Positions 8,188 to 16,685 of a DNA stretch of 64,000 nt are shown in pieces. The notes under the pieces were generated by a model, which did no database searches, was not told the origin of the DNA, and worked only from the letters and a program-made list of their open reading frames with translations. The first letter of the stretch is position 1. Every line of letters starts with the position of its first letter. The DNA comes from Perlucidibaca sp. (GTDB taxonomy: Bacteria; Pseudomonadota; Gammaproteobacteria; Pseudomonadales; Moraxellaceae): positions 1-64,000 of the forward strand of contig JAHFSA010000008.1 in NCBI GenBank assembly GCA_023265995.1, in the 5' to 3' direction. Position numbers and translations under genes: made by a program.

Positions 8188-9705
8188 TCAGTGCCGCGCC
8201 GGGAAGTACTTGTCCTCGAACGCACACTGCCCCTTCGGCAGCCAGTCAGGGAACTGGTAGAAGCTGTCGCGCACGCTGACCAGCACCTGGTCGTGGTAAC
8301 GGGCATAGTCGAAGCCTTCGCCCACCACGAAGTCATAGCTCTGGCCCTTGTACTGCACCGTCAGCGGATGACTGGCACGGAACCAGGCGGCCACCGTCGC
8401 CGCTTCGGTCGGGCGCTTGAGGAAGACCAGCACCGACTTGCCATCGAGGCTGCGGAAATCGGTCCAGAAGTCATCCTGGCGGGCGTACTTCGAACCCGCC
8501 CCCATCACCATGACCGGCTCCCGCGTCTGATAAGCCAGCACCGATGCCGGGGTGTAGCCCTGCGCCGCCAGCGGCAGATTGCCGGCCTGCGCCCGCGCCA
8601 GCGCCAGAATGGCCGGCGCCTCGCGCGCGGAGAGCAGCTCGCGCTGGACCTTGGCGTTGAACTTCCAGGCCTCGTGCGGCAAGGCCAGCAGAGTGAACAG
8701 CAGCACGACATGCACCAGGCTGATCCAGCCGATGCTGCCGAGCAGGCGTGACCAGCCCTCGCCCGCCAGCGGCCAGAGCAGCACCAGCACCATGGGATAG
8801 AACCAGAGCACCCAGTGCAGGCCTATGCTCTTGTGCAGGCTGACCAGCAGGAAGCCGGAGAAGGCCACGAGCACGATGACGCGCGCCAGCACCAGACCCT
8901 CGCGCAGCTCGCCGTCCGGCAGCCGGCGCTGACGCCAGAGCGCCAGCACGATCGGCGGCAGAACGACATACAGCATCATGCCGAGGTAGCTGAGCAGATC
9001 GGACGGGCTGAAACCGTCCTCGCCGCGATTGCGGTTGACCAGGTTGAACAGCAGGTTGCTCCAGCAATGGCTGTAGTTCCACTGCAGATTGACCAGGCCG
9101 AACGGAATGGCGACCAGCACCAGCACCACGCCCATGCGCCAGGCGCGCGCGTTCACGGCGAAGAAATAAACGAGGTAGGCGAGTCCGAGAAAGACCGCGA
9201 AATACTTGGACAGGAAGGCCAGACCGAGACCGGCGCCGGCAGCGGCGGCCCAGAGCAGGCGGCGTGTCAGCAGCGCCTGCCAGGCGCAAAGAAAGGACAG
9301 CGCGGCGAACAGGATACAGCCGGTATCGGTGAGCGTGAACACGAAGAGCAGGCTGAGCGGACTGAAGCTGAACAGCAGCGCCAGCCAGCGCGCCTTGTCG
9401 GCATCATGGCGCCGCAGCAGGGCATTCAGCGCGCAAGCGATGATCAGCTCGGTGGCAATGCCGGGCATGCGCAGCCAGACGCGATGATCGGATATCTGCA
9501 GCTGCAGCCAGGTCATCCAGCCAGCCATGGGCGGATGATCGTAATAGCCGTAGTCGAGATGACTCCCCCAGAGCACGAAATAGGCTTCGTCACCGGTGAT
9601 GGGCAGCAGCCAGGCCAGCACCAGCTTGACGACCAGGGCGATGAACAGGCCCTGGAGCAGGGTCAGGCCGGCGATGCGGCTGCCAAGACCGGATTCAGGG
9701 CTCAT
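8188..9705 (-). CDS. GT39/ArnT-like polyprenyl-phosphate sugar glycosyltransferase
   Basis: A 505-aa GT-C fold membrane enzyme. The first periplasmic loop holds the acidic catalytic motif (LPITGDEAYFVLWGSHLDYG, then YYDHPPMAGWM), as in PMT/ArnT enzymes. About ten further hydrophobic helices follow, then a C-terminal soluble domain (residues ~370-505) that looks periplasmic. Such enzymes take a sugar from a polyprenyl-phosphate carrier and add it to a lipid or protein. It is the last gene of the dprE1-like operon and its start overlaps the preceding stop as ATGA. The natural inference is that it transfers D-arabinofuranose; acceptor unknown. Confidence 0.8.
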   Translation of the reverse strand: MSPESGLGSRIAGLTLLQGLFIALVVKLVLAWLLPITGDEAYFVLWGSHLDYGYYDHPPMAGWMTWLQLQISDHRVWLRMPGIATELIIACALNALLRRHDADKARWLALLFSFSPLSLLFVFTLTDTGCILFAALSFLCAWQALLTRRLLWAAAAGAGLGLAFLSKYFAVFLGLAYLVYFFAVNARAWRMGVVLVLVAIPFGLVNLQWNYSHCWSNLLFNLVNRNRGEDGFSPSDLLSYLGMMLYVVLPPIVLALWRQRRLPDGELREGLVLARVIVLVAFSGFLLVSLHKSIGLHWVLWFYPMVLVLLWPLAGEGWSRLLGSIGWISLVHVVLLFTLLALPHEAWKFNAKVQRELLSAREAPAILALARAQAGNLPLAAQGYTPASVLAYQTREPVMVMGAGSKYARQDDFWTDFRSLDGKSVLVFLKRPTEAATVAAWFRASHPLTVQYKGQSYDFVVGEGFDYARYHDQVLVSVRDSFYQFPDWLPKGQCAFEDKYFPARH

Positions 9706-10640
9706 GCGGACTCCGGTTGGTCAGGGCTGGCGGGCAGGGTCAATACCGACAATAAACCGAGAATCACGGCAAACCACAAGGTCGCCAGCCGGATGATGAC
9801 GGTGGCCGCGACCGCCTCCGGCAGCGGCAGGCCCTGCAGCACCAGCAGGCCGGTCATGGTCGCCTCGGTACCGCCGAGGCCGCCCGGCATGAAGCTGAGC
9901 GCGCCGACCAGCATGCCGAAGCCGTAAATGAAGAGCGCCATGTTGAGGCTGATGTCCGGGCTCAACGCACGCAGGATCAGCCAGGCGCCGAAACCCTCTG
10001 CCAACCAGGCCAGCACGCTCATGATCAGCACCTGCCAGAGCAGCCCGCCACGCCAGAGCGGGCGGCTGCTGGCCGCCACCTGCGCCAGCCAGTGCAGGCC
10101 CTGGCGCTCGCCGGCGAGCTTGCGCAGCAGCTGCTCCGGCAGCTCCGTGCGCAGCAGCATGAGGCAGAGCACCAGCACCACGACCAGCCCGAGATAAAAG
10201 GTCTCGCCGTGCGGGAAATGGCCCAGCCCCGCCGCCGTCAGGCAGACGATGGCCACCATGTCGGCCAGACGCTCGCTGAAAAACATCGCGGCGGAATGGT
10301 GATAACGCACGCCATAGGGTGCCAGGAACAGGCTGCGTATCATTTCGCCGGCCTTGCCGGGCGTCGTGGTGAGGGCAAAGCCGGCCCAGTAGATGCGCGT
10401 GTTCAGCGCCCATGACATGGGATGGCCGACATGACGCAGATAAAGCCGCCAGCGCTCGCCGCGCAGCAGGTAGTTGACCAGCGACAACATGAGGGCAATG
10501 GCAATGGTCAGCGGACCGATACGCTGCACGGCATGCCAGACCTCGTGCCATCCCGACCAGAGGGCGAAGGCGAGATAGCCGGCGGCACTGAGGCCGACCG
10601 ACAGCCAGAGCAGGCGCTGCTGGCGTGAGGTCAGCGTCAT
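9702..10640 (-). CDS. LPG-synthase-TM / UPF0104 family membrane protein
   Basis: A membrane protein of 312 aa with about eight hydrophobic segments, matching the lysylphosphatidylglycerol synthase transmembrane family without any C-terminal aminoacyl-transferase domain. Typical stretches are NTRIYWAGFALTTTPGKAGE (about residue 80) and LSFMPGGLGGTEATMTGLLV (about residue 245). It overlaps both neighbours by 4 bp in the arabinose-type operon. A role in moving the lipid-linked sugar across the membrane is possible but unproven. Confidence 0.8.
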   Translation of the reverse strand: MTLTSRQQRLLWLSVGLSAAGYLAFALWSGWHEVWHAVQRIGPLTIAIALMLSLVNYLLRGERWRLYLRHVGHPMSWALNTRIYWAGFALTTTPGKAGEMIRSLFLAPYGVRYHHSAAMFFSERLADMVAIVCLTAAGLGHFPHGETFYLGLVVVLVLCLMLLRTELPEQLLRKLAGERQGLHWLAQVAASSRPLWRGGLLWQVLIMSVLAWLAEGFGAWLILRALSPDISLNMALFIYGFGMLVGALSFMPGGLGGTEATMTGLLVLQGLPLPEAVAATVIIRLATLWFAVILGLLSVLTLPASPDQPESA

Positions 10641-11500
10641 CCGGCCACCATGAGCAGCGTCACGATCAGCCAGGCGCCGCCAGCCACCAGGATGTGCGGA
10701 TCACGGATGAGGTCACGCGAGGGATCACCACCGCCCTCCTGCTGATGCAGCAGATAGATGTAGCGGAAACAGGCGTAGATCACGAACGGCACGGTGTAGA
10801 TCAGGTTGTCGGTGTCGTGGATGCGACGGACATCGACATCCATGGTGTAGAGGCTGTAGCTCAGGATCATGCCGGTACAGGTGATGCCGATGAGCTTGTC
10901 GAGCAGGACCGGACCATAGTCGCCCAGCACCTTGCGGTGGTCGGCCTTGCTCTCCTGCAGTGCGATGATTTCGGCGCGACGCTTGATGAAGCCGAGGAAG
11001 AGCGTTGCCCAGAGGCCGCAGAAGAGCAGCCAGTTCGACGGCGGAATGTCGACGCCATCGGTGCCGGCGAGGATGCGCAGCATGAAGCCGGCGGAAATGC
11101 AGAAAATGTCGAGCAGGACGATCTGCTTGAGGCGCAGCGTATAGGCCACGTTGAGCACGAGATAGGCGAGCACGTAGCCGGCCACCGGCGGACTGGCCCT
11201 CCAGGCCAGCAGCAACGCGGTAGCGGCGAGCGCTCCGGAGAGCAGCCGGGCCTGACTGACCGACACCGCGCCGGAAGCGATCGGGCGCTTGCACTTGGTC
11301 GGGTGCAGACGATCCTGCTCGCGATCGAACAGGTCATTGAGCACATAGACGCTGCTCGAGGCCAGGCAGAAGGCCACAAAGGCCATCAGCACGGCCTGCA
11401 CCAGCGACGGCTCCTGCCAGCCATGACCGAAGATCAGACCGGTAAAGACGAAAGCGTTCTTCACCCACTGGTGCGGGCGCATCAAACGAATGACAGACAC
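10637..11500 (-). CDS. UbiA-family polyprenyl-phosphate phosphoribosyltransferase
   Basis: A membrane prenyltransferase-fold enzyme of 287 aa. The first aspartate-rich motif is NDLFDREQDRLHPTKCKRPI and the second region is FIKRRAEIIALQESKADHRK. These closely resemble the mycobacterial decaprenyl-phosphate 5-phosphoribosyltransferase (Rv3806c type), which makes the first lipid intermediate from PRPP. A GTG start is chosen because GGAGG lies 4 nt upstream; the open frame continues 43 codons further with no support. It lies 49 nt after the HAD phosphatase gene, the only real gap in the operon, and overlaps the next gene by 4 bp. Confidence 0.85.
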   Translation of the reverse strand: MSVIRLMRPHQWVKNAFVFTGLIFGHGWQEPSLVQAVLMAFVAFCLASSSVYVLNDLFDREQDRLHPTKCKRPIASGAVSVSQARLLSGALAATALLLAWRASPPVAGYVLAYLVLNVAYTLRLKQIVLLDIFCISAGFMLRILAGTDGVDIPPSNWLLFCGLWATLFLGFIKRRAEIIALQESKADHRKVLGDYGPVLLDKLIGITCTGMILSYSLYTMDVDVRRIHDTDNLIYTVPFVIYACFRYIYLLHQQEGGGDPSRDLIRDPHILVAGGAWLIVTLLMVAG

Positions 11501-11549
11501 ATAACCTCCAAAAAGCCGAATGCCGGCTGGCGCAAGATGCGACCGCCCC

Positions 11550-12158
11550 TCAATGCCAGGGGCGATAAAAAGCCTGCTCGGCCATGGCGAGCATTTCCGT
11601 ATCCCCGGAGCTGTCGCCATAGGCGGCACGGATCTGCTCCTGACCGAATTTCTGGCGCAGGCGCGCGGCCTTTTCCGGGCCGTAGCAATTGGGCGAGGCC
11701 AGCTCGCCGGTCAGACGTCCGGCGGCATCGACCGCCAGCTCGGTGGCGAGCACGGCCTCGAAGCCCATTTCCCGCGCCCAGGGCCGCAGGTAGATGGCCA
11801 GCGTGGCGCTGACCAGCACACAGACATGCCCCTGCTTCTGGTGACCGCGCAGCTTGGCGATCGCCTCCGGTCGCAAGGTCGGCGCGATCTTCGTCAACGA
11901 GAAACGCTCGGCCTTGTCCTGGATCTCGGCAAGGGCGCGACCACGCAGGAAAACCTTGAGGACATGGATCTTGGCCGACTCGTTGTCCATCAGGCGTCCG
12001 ACATAGAGCAACAGCACCGGCAGACTGCGCAGGAAGCAGAAGGCGAACCGGTACCAGGGCGTGGCAAATGCCAGGAAACGGAAGAAGGACTCGCCGCGCG
12101 TCAGGGTGCCATCGAAATCGAATGCCACCAGAGTCGGCTGACGGACAATCACGCTCAC
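11550..12158 (-). CDS. HAD-IB family phosphatase
   Basis: A 202-aa phosphatase of the haloacid dehalogenase superfamily. Motif I is DFDGTLTRGES, motif II is VLVSATLAIYLRP, motif III follows near GPEKAARL, and motif IV is YGDSSGDTEMLAMA. A hydrophobic stretch in the cap (FAFCFLRSLPVLLLYVG) suggests membrane contact. In the operon it sits between DprE2-like and UbiA-like genes. It is therefore the natural candidate to remove the 5-phosphate from polyprenyl-phosphoryl-5-phosphoribose. It overlaps dprE2 by 4 bp. Confidence 0.85.
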   Translation of the reverse strand: MSVIVRQPTLVAFDFDGTLTRGESFFRFLAFATPWYRFAFCFLRSLPVLLLYVGRLMDNESAKIHVLKVFLRGRALAEIQDKAERFSLTKIAPTLRPEAIAKLRGHQKQGHVCVLVSATLAIYLRPWAREMGFEAVLATELAVDAAGRLTGELASPNCYGPEKAARLRQKFGQEQIRAAYGDSSGDTEMLAMAEQAFYRPWH

Positions 12159-12889
12159 AGCTTCAGCCTTTTGAACAGGAACTCGGGCACATGGCGGATG
12201 ATCAGCATGATCAGGCGCCAGAAACCGGGCAGATAGATTTCATTGCGACCGGCGGACTGGGCATTGACGATCTGCTCGCCGACCCAGAACGGATCCGCGA
12301 CCAGGAACAGCCCGGGCAGGCCGAAGGTCATGCGGGTGTCGACAAAGCCTGGCTTCACCGTCAGCACCGGCACGCCGGCGGCATCGAGACGGTTGCGCAG
12401 GCCGGCCAGGTAAATGGCCAGACCGCCCTTGGCGGCTCCGTAGAGATAGTTGCTCTGGCGACCGCGATCGCCGGCCACCGAGGTGATGCCGACAATGAAG
12501 CCATGGCGGCGCTGCTCGCAGCGATCGGCAAAGGCATTGATCAGCGCAACCGGACCGGTCAGGTTGCGCTGCAACACCTGCAGCGCCGGCTCGCCATGAC
12601 GCATGGTCTCGTTGTCAGGCATCCAGCCGGCGGCGCAGAGCAGGCCATCGATCGGGCCATGCTCGGCCTCCAGGGTGTCCAGCCAGGCTTCGCGTGCAGC
12701 GCTCTCGTCGAGATCGAGCGCCACCGGCTGCGCCGATGTCTTGAAGCGCACACGGATATCCTGGGCCAGGCGTGTCAGCTCGGCCTGATCACGACCGGCC
12801 AGAAGCAGGCGCTGGCCCTGGGCTGCCCAGGCAAAGGCGGCACCGCGCGCCATCGCGGAGGTCGCGCCGACAATCAGAATCTGGGTCAT
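12155..12889 (-). CDS. dprE2: DprE2-like SDR, decaprenylphosphoryl-2-keto-ribose reductase type
   Basis: An SDR oxidoreductase of 244 aa. The cofactor loop is GATSAMARGAA, followed by LLLAGRD, with catalytic Ser (GITSVAGDRGR) and Tyr-x-x-x-Lys (YGAAK). In mycobacteria DprE2 reduces the 2-keto sugar lipid to the arabinose form using NADH. The start is the ATG that shares its A with the TGA stop of the DprE1-like gene; the frame runs 26 codons further upstream inside dprE1, which is not credible. Placement next to the DprE1 homologue is the main support for the assignment. Confidence 0.85.
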   Translation of the reverse strand: MTQILIVGATSAMARGAAFAWAAQGQRLLLAGRDQAELTRLAQDIRVRFKTSAQPVALDLDESAAREAWLDTLEAEHGPIDGLLCAAGWMPDNETMRHGEPALQVLQRNLTGPVALINAFADRCEQRRHGFIVGITSVAGDRGRQSNYLYGAAKGGLAIYLAGLRNRLDAAGVPVLTVKPGFVDTRMTFGLPGLFLVADPFWVGEQIVNAQSAGRNEIYLPGFWRLIMLIIRHVPEFLFKRLKL

Positions 12890-14211
12890 CAGCACATCTC
12901 CAGGCGCTGGCCGAGGGCCGATACAAACAGGCGGTCGGGGTCGAGCGTGGCACGAATGCGACGCCACTCATCCAGCTGCGGATACATGCGGACCAGGTTG
13001 CTCGCGGCGAGGCGGGCATCCTTGGCGAGATAGACGCGGCCGCCATGTTCGAGCACCACGGCATCGAGCGTGTCGAGCAGCGCCAGGGTGTCGTGACGCA
13101 GCGGCAGATCCAGCGCCAGCGTGTAGCCGGGTGCCGGGAACGACATCAGGCCTGAGCCGCCCGGACCGAAACGCTTGAGCACGGCCAGGAAGCTGGCATT
13201 GCCGGACTTCGCCAGACGCTCCAGCACGGACTTGAGACCGGCGGCGGCGGTTTCCGGCGGCAGCAGGAACTGGTACTGCACGAAGCCGGGCTTGCCGTAG
13301 AGGCGGTTCCAGTCGCGGATGCCGTCGAGCGGGTAGAAGAACGGCGCGATGTCGCAGTGGAAACTCTTCTGCTTGCGCCCCTCCCAGCGATAGTAGAAGG
13401 CATTGAAGGCCTTCACCGAGTAGCGGTTGAGCGCCAGCGTCGGCAGGTTCACCGGCAGCTTCAGCCGGGCCGGACCCGGGCCCGCGGTCAGCGGCCCTTC
13501 GGCGTGATGGCCGCGCATGAAGACGGAGCGGCCGAGGTGCTTGCCGCCGGCCAGGCAGTCGATCCAGGCCACGGTGTATTCGTCATCGTGCTCGGGCGAG
13601 TCCATGAGCGCCAGCGCGGTCGCCAGATCAGGCGCCGGCAGGTGCTGCACCAGCATGTTGCCGGACTGGATGCGCTTGAGCTGCAGAGTGACCTCGCCGA
13701 TCAGACCGGTCATGCCCATGCCGCCGACGGTGGCATTGAAGGCCTCGACGTTCTCGCTGGCCGAGCAGGTCAGCGCGCCAGCGGGCGTGAACAGCTCGAA
13801 GGACTGCACAAAGGCACTGAAACTGCCGACATGGTGATGATTCTTGCCATGCACGTCGGCGGCGATGGCGCCGCCCAGGGTGACGTAGCGGGTACCCGGC
13901 GTGACCGGCAGGAACCAGCCCTGCGCCATCACGACCTGGAGGATTTCATCGAGCGTGACACCAGCCTCGGCGCGCAGCAGACCGCTGTCGGCGTCGAAGG
14001 AGATGAAACGATTGAGGCGGGTCATCAGCACCGTGGTGCCGCCGGCGCTGATGGCGGCATCGCCATAGGCCCGACCCATGCCGCGCGCGAGACTGGCCTC
14101 GCGGGCCCAGGCTGCGACCTCGGCATAGCGATCGGGTCGCGCCACCTGACTGGCTACCTGCGGATACCGACCCCAGCCTGCCAGGGTCTGCTTAACTGTA
14201 GCTGCAGTCAT
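12889..14211 (-). CDS. dprE1: DprE1-like FAD-dependent polyprenyl-phosphoryl-ribose 2-oxidase
   Basis: A 440-aa member of the VAO/FAD-linked oxidase family, lead gene of a six-gene operon. The FAD-binding half has GRAYGDAAISAGG and the strongly conserved PGTRYVTLGGAIAADVHGKN, matching mycobacterial DprE1. The C-terminal substrate domain has LYGKPGFVQYQFLLP and GGRVYLAKDAR, whose Lys397 corresponds to the active-site Lys of M. tuberculosis DprE1. At the position of the mycobacterial Cys attacked by benzothiazinones the protein has Ala366 (PGYTLALDLP). In mycobacteria DprE1 oxidises the 2-hydroxyl of the ribose lipid. It is followed by the DprE2-like partner with a 1-nt overlap. Confidence 0.88.
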   Translation of the reverse strand: MTAATVKQTLAGWGRYPQVASQVARPDRYAEVAAWAREASLARGMGRAYGDAAISAGGTTVLMTRLNRFISFDADSGLLRAEAGVTLDEILQVVMAQGWFLPVTPGTRYVTLGGAIAADVHGKNHHHVGSFSAFVQSFELFTPAGALTCSASENVEAFNATVGGMGMTGLIGEVTLQLKRIQSGNMLVQHLPAPDLATALALMDSPEHDDEYTVAWIDCLAGGKHLGRSVFMRGHHAEGPLTAGPGPARLKLPVNLPTLALNRYSVKAFNAFYYRWEGRKQKSFHCDIAPFFYPLDGIRDWNRLYGKPGFVQYQFLLPPETAAAGLKSVLERLAKSGNASFLAVLKRFGPGGSGLMSFPAPGYTLALDLPLRHDTLALLDTLDAVVLEHGGRVYLAKDARLAASNLVRMYPQLDEWRRIRATLDPDRLFVSALGQRLEMC

Positions 14212-14239
14212 TCATGCATCCTGAAATTCTTGTTGTTTA

Positions 14240-15742
14240 TCAGCGTTTCTTGAAACCGGGAGGCAGACTGCCCAGCCCGCCCGGCAGTCCGGGACCGCCC
14301 AATCCGGGCAGGCCGCCGGGAATCTGGCCAGGGCCGCCGGAGGCCGGTCCGCCCTTGCCGCCAGGGGCTCCGGGCAAGCCGTCGAGCATACCCGGTGGCA
14401 GCTTGCCCTGCATCCCCCGCAGCATCTTCATCATGCCGCTGGGGTTGGCGAATTTCTTCATCATCTTTTCCATCTGTCCGTGCTGCTTGAGCACGCGATT
14501 GACGTCCTGGATCTGCGTGCCCGAGCCGTTGGCGATGCGACGCTTGCGCGAGCCGTTGATGAGATCCGGCTTGCTGCGCTCGGCCGGCGTCATGGACTGG
14601 ATGATGGCTTCCATTTGTTTCATCTGCTTTTCAGGCGCACCGCCGGCGAGCGCCTGCTGCACCGCAGCGGAATTCATGCCGGGCAGCTTGTCGAGAAGAC
14701 CGCCCATGCCGCCGAGATTGCGCATCTGCTGGAACTGCTCGAGCATGTCCTGGAGATCGAAGCCCTTGCCCTTCTGCAGCTTCTTGGCGAGCTTCTCGGC
14801 CTTCTCCTTGTCGATCTTGCGCTCGACCTCCTCGACCAGCGACAGCACGTCGCCCATGCCGAGGATGCGCTGCGCGATACGGTCAGGATGGAACAGCTCA
14901 AGGGCATCGGTCTTTTCGCCGACACCGATGAACTTGATCGGCTTGCCGGTGATGGCGCGCACCGACAGCGCGGCACCGCCACGGGCATCGCCGTCGGCCT
15001 TGGCGAGCACGACGCCGGTCAGCGGCAGCGCGTCATTGAAGGCCTTGGCGGTATTGGCGGCGTCCTGGCCGGTCATGGCGTCGACCACGAACAGCGTTTC
15101 GATGGGCTTGATGGCAGCGTGCAGACGCTGGATCTCGGCCATCATCTCCTCGTCGATGGCGAGGCGGCCGGCAGTGTCGATGAGCACGACATCGGCGAAC
15201 TTGAGCTTGCCCTCGGCGATCGCGTTGCGGGCGATGTCGACCGGATCCTGACCGGTGTGCGACGGGAAGAACATGACATCAATGTCGCGCGCCAGCGTTT
15301 CCAGCTGGGCGATGGCGGCCGGACGGTAGATGTCGGCCGAGGCCACCAGCACGGACTTCTTCTGGCCCTTGAGGTAGCGCGCCAGCTTGCCGACCGTGGT
15401 GGTCTTGCCGGCGCCCTGGAGGCCGGCCATGAGGATGACCGCCGGCGGCAGCGTGGCCAGGTTGAGACCCTCGTTGGCCTCGCCCAGCGTGCGCACCAGC
15501 TCGTCGTGGACGATCTTGACGAAAGCCTGGCCCGGCTGCAGCTGGCTCAGCACTTCCTGACCCAGGGCCTCGGCCTTGATGCGCTCGATGAAGTCCTTCA
15601 CCACCGGCAGCGCGACATCGGCCTCGAGCAGCGCCATGCGCACTTCGCGCAGCGTGTCCTTGATGTTGTCTTCATTCAGACGGGCACCGCCGCTGATGGC
15701 GCGCAGGCTGTTACTCAGGCGTTCGGTCAGGTTGTCAAACAT
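14240..15742 (-). CDS. ffh: Signal recognition particle protein Ffh
   Basis: The SRP GTPase that delivers membrane proteins to SecYEG with 4.5S RNA and FtsY. It has 500 aa. The N domain begins MFDNLTERLSNSLRAI. The G domain has the P-loop GLQGAGKTTT and G3 DTAGRL. G4 reads AKAD where nearly all SRP GTPases have TKxD. The M domain carries the RNA-binding SRKRRIANGSGTQIQDVNR, followed by an unusually long Gly/Pro-rich tail ending PPGFKKR. The ATG at 15742 gives the standard N-terminus; the frame is open 31 codons further back. It is divergent from the ypjD-like gene. Confidence 0.97.
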   Translation of the reverse strand: MFDNLTERLSNSLRAISGGARLNEDNIKDTLREVRMALLEADVALPVVKDFIERIKAEALGQEVLSQLQPGQAFVKIVHDELVRTLGEANEGLNLATLPPAVILMAGLQGAGKTTTVGKLARYLKGQKKSVLVASADIYRPAAIAQLETLARDIDVMFFPSHTGQDPVDIARNAIAEGKLKFADVVLIDTAGRLAIDEEMMAEIQRLHAAIKPIETLFVVDAMTGQDAANTAKAFNDALPLTGVVLAKADGDARGGAALSVRAITGKPIKFIGVGEKTDALELFHPDRIAQRILGMGDVLSLVEEVERKIDKEKAEKLAKKLQKGKGFDLQDMLEQFQQMRNLGGMGGLLDKLPGMNSAAVQQALAGGAPEKQMKQMEAIIQSMTPAERSKPDLINGSRKRRIANGSGTQIQDVNRVLKQHGQMEKMMKKFANPSGMMKMLRGMQGKLPPGMLDGLPGAPGGKGGPASGGPGQIPGGLPGLGGPGLPGGLGSLPPGFKKR

Positions 15743-15872
15743 GTCTCGGATATCCGCTCGCGCCGTCGCTGACGGCAAATGTGTCCGATTATAGGCATGA
15801 CGCGCGTCTGGCGCACCGTCACGAGCTTGTGCCAAACTGACGGATCACTCGACTGCCAGCACACCCGTTGTC

Positions 15873-16682
15873 ATGGATGCCCTGCCCGCCATTCTCGCGC
15901 TGATCGCCATCGTGCTCTACCTTTCGTCCGCTGTCGCCGTCACGCGTGCGCTGGCGCGGCGCGAAGTCCCCGCGCGCGGCCCTCTGCTCGGCCTGCTCAG
16001 CCTCGCCCTGCTGCTGCATGGCGTGGTCATGCACGAGCTGCTGGTGCAGCCCGGCGGCCTGCACTTCGGTTTCTTCACCATTGCCGTGCTGCATGCCTGG
16101 CTGCTGGCTCTGCTGGCCCTGCTGGTCAATGTCTATCGCCCGGTCCAGGGCATCTATCTGGTGGTCATGCCGCTGGTGGCGTTCGAACTCAGCGCCGGCG
16201 TCATAGGCCACGAGCGCAGCCCCGTCCTGCACCAGCTCACCACTGCCATGCAGAGCCACATCCTGCTCTCCCTGCTGGCCTACAGCCTGCTCAGCATCGC
16301 CGCCCTGCAAGCCATCCTGGTGAGCTGGCAGGAAAGCGCGCTGCGTCGCCACCGGCGCGGGCTGCTGCTCGCCCTGCCAGCCCTGCAGACCATGGAAAAG
16401 ATGCTGTTCGAGCTCATCGCCATCGGCTTCATTCTGCTCAGTCTGGCCATCGGCACCGGCTTCGTCGTGCTCGACAACCTGCTGGCCCAGCATGTCGCGC
16501 ACAAGACACTGTTCTCGCTCATGGCCTGGCTGGTCTTCGCCTGCCTGCTCGCCGGCCGCCACTGGCGCGGCTGGCGCGGTCGCACCGCCGTCCGCTTCAC
16601 GCTGGCCGGCTTCCTGCTCCTGCTGGTGGGTTTCGTCGGCTCCAAGTTCGTGCTCGAACTGGTGCTGGCGCGGGCCAGCTGA
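15873..16682 (+). CDS. ypjD: CcsA/YpjD-family cytochrome c assembly-like membrane protein
   Basis: A 269-aa membrane protein with eight hydrophobic segments, of the CcsA/ResC/YpjD type often found beside ffh in gammaproteobacteria. Conserved histidines that could bind haem occur in LHGVVMHELL, the segment ending MQSHILLSLLAYSLL, and QHVAHKTLFSLMAWLVF. The exact role of this family is unclear. It is followed after 3 nt by a CorC-like gene, forming a two-gene operon. Confidence 0.85.
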   Translation: MDALPAILALIAIVLYLSSAVAVTRALARREVPARGPLLGLLSLALLLHGVVMHELLVQPGGLHFGFFTIAVLHAWLLALLALLVNVYRPVQGIYLVVMPLVAFELSAGVIGHERSPVLHQLTTAMQSHILLSLLAYSLLSIAALQAILVSWQESALRRHRRGLLLALPALQTMEKMLFELIAIGFILLSLAIGTGFVVLDNLLAQHVAHKTLFSLMAWLVFACLLAGRHWRGWRGRTAVRFTLAGFLLLLVGFVGSKFVLELVLARAS

Positions 16683-16685
16683 GTC

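Noticed and set aside
10625-13033. Long plus-strand frames opposite the ubiA, HAD, dprE2 and LPG-TM genes
   Set aside because: They are composition shadows without domains or ribosome sites; the minus-strand proteins have full family motifs.
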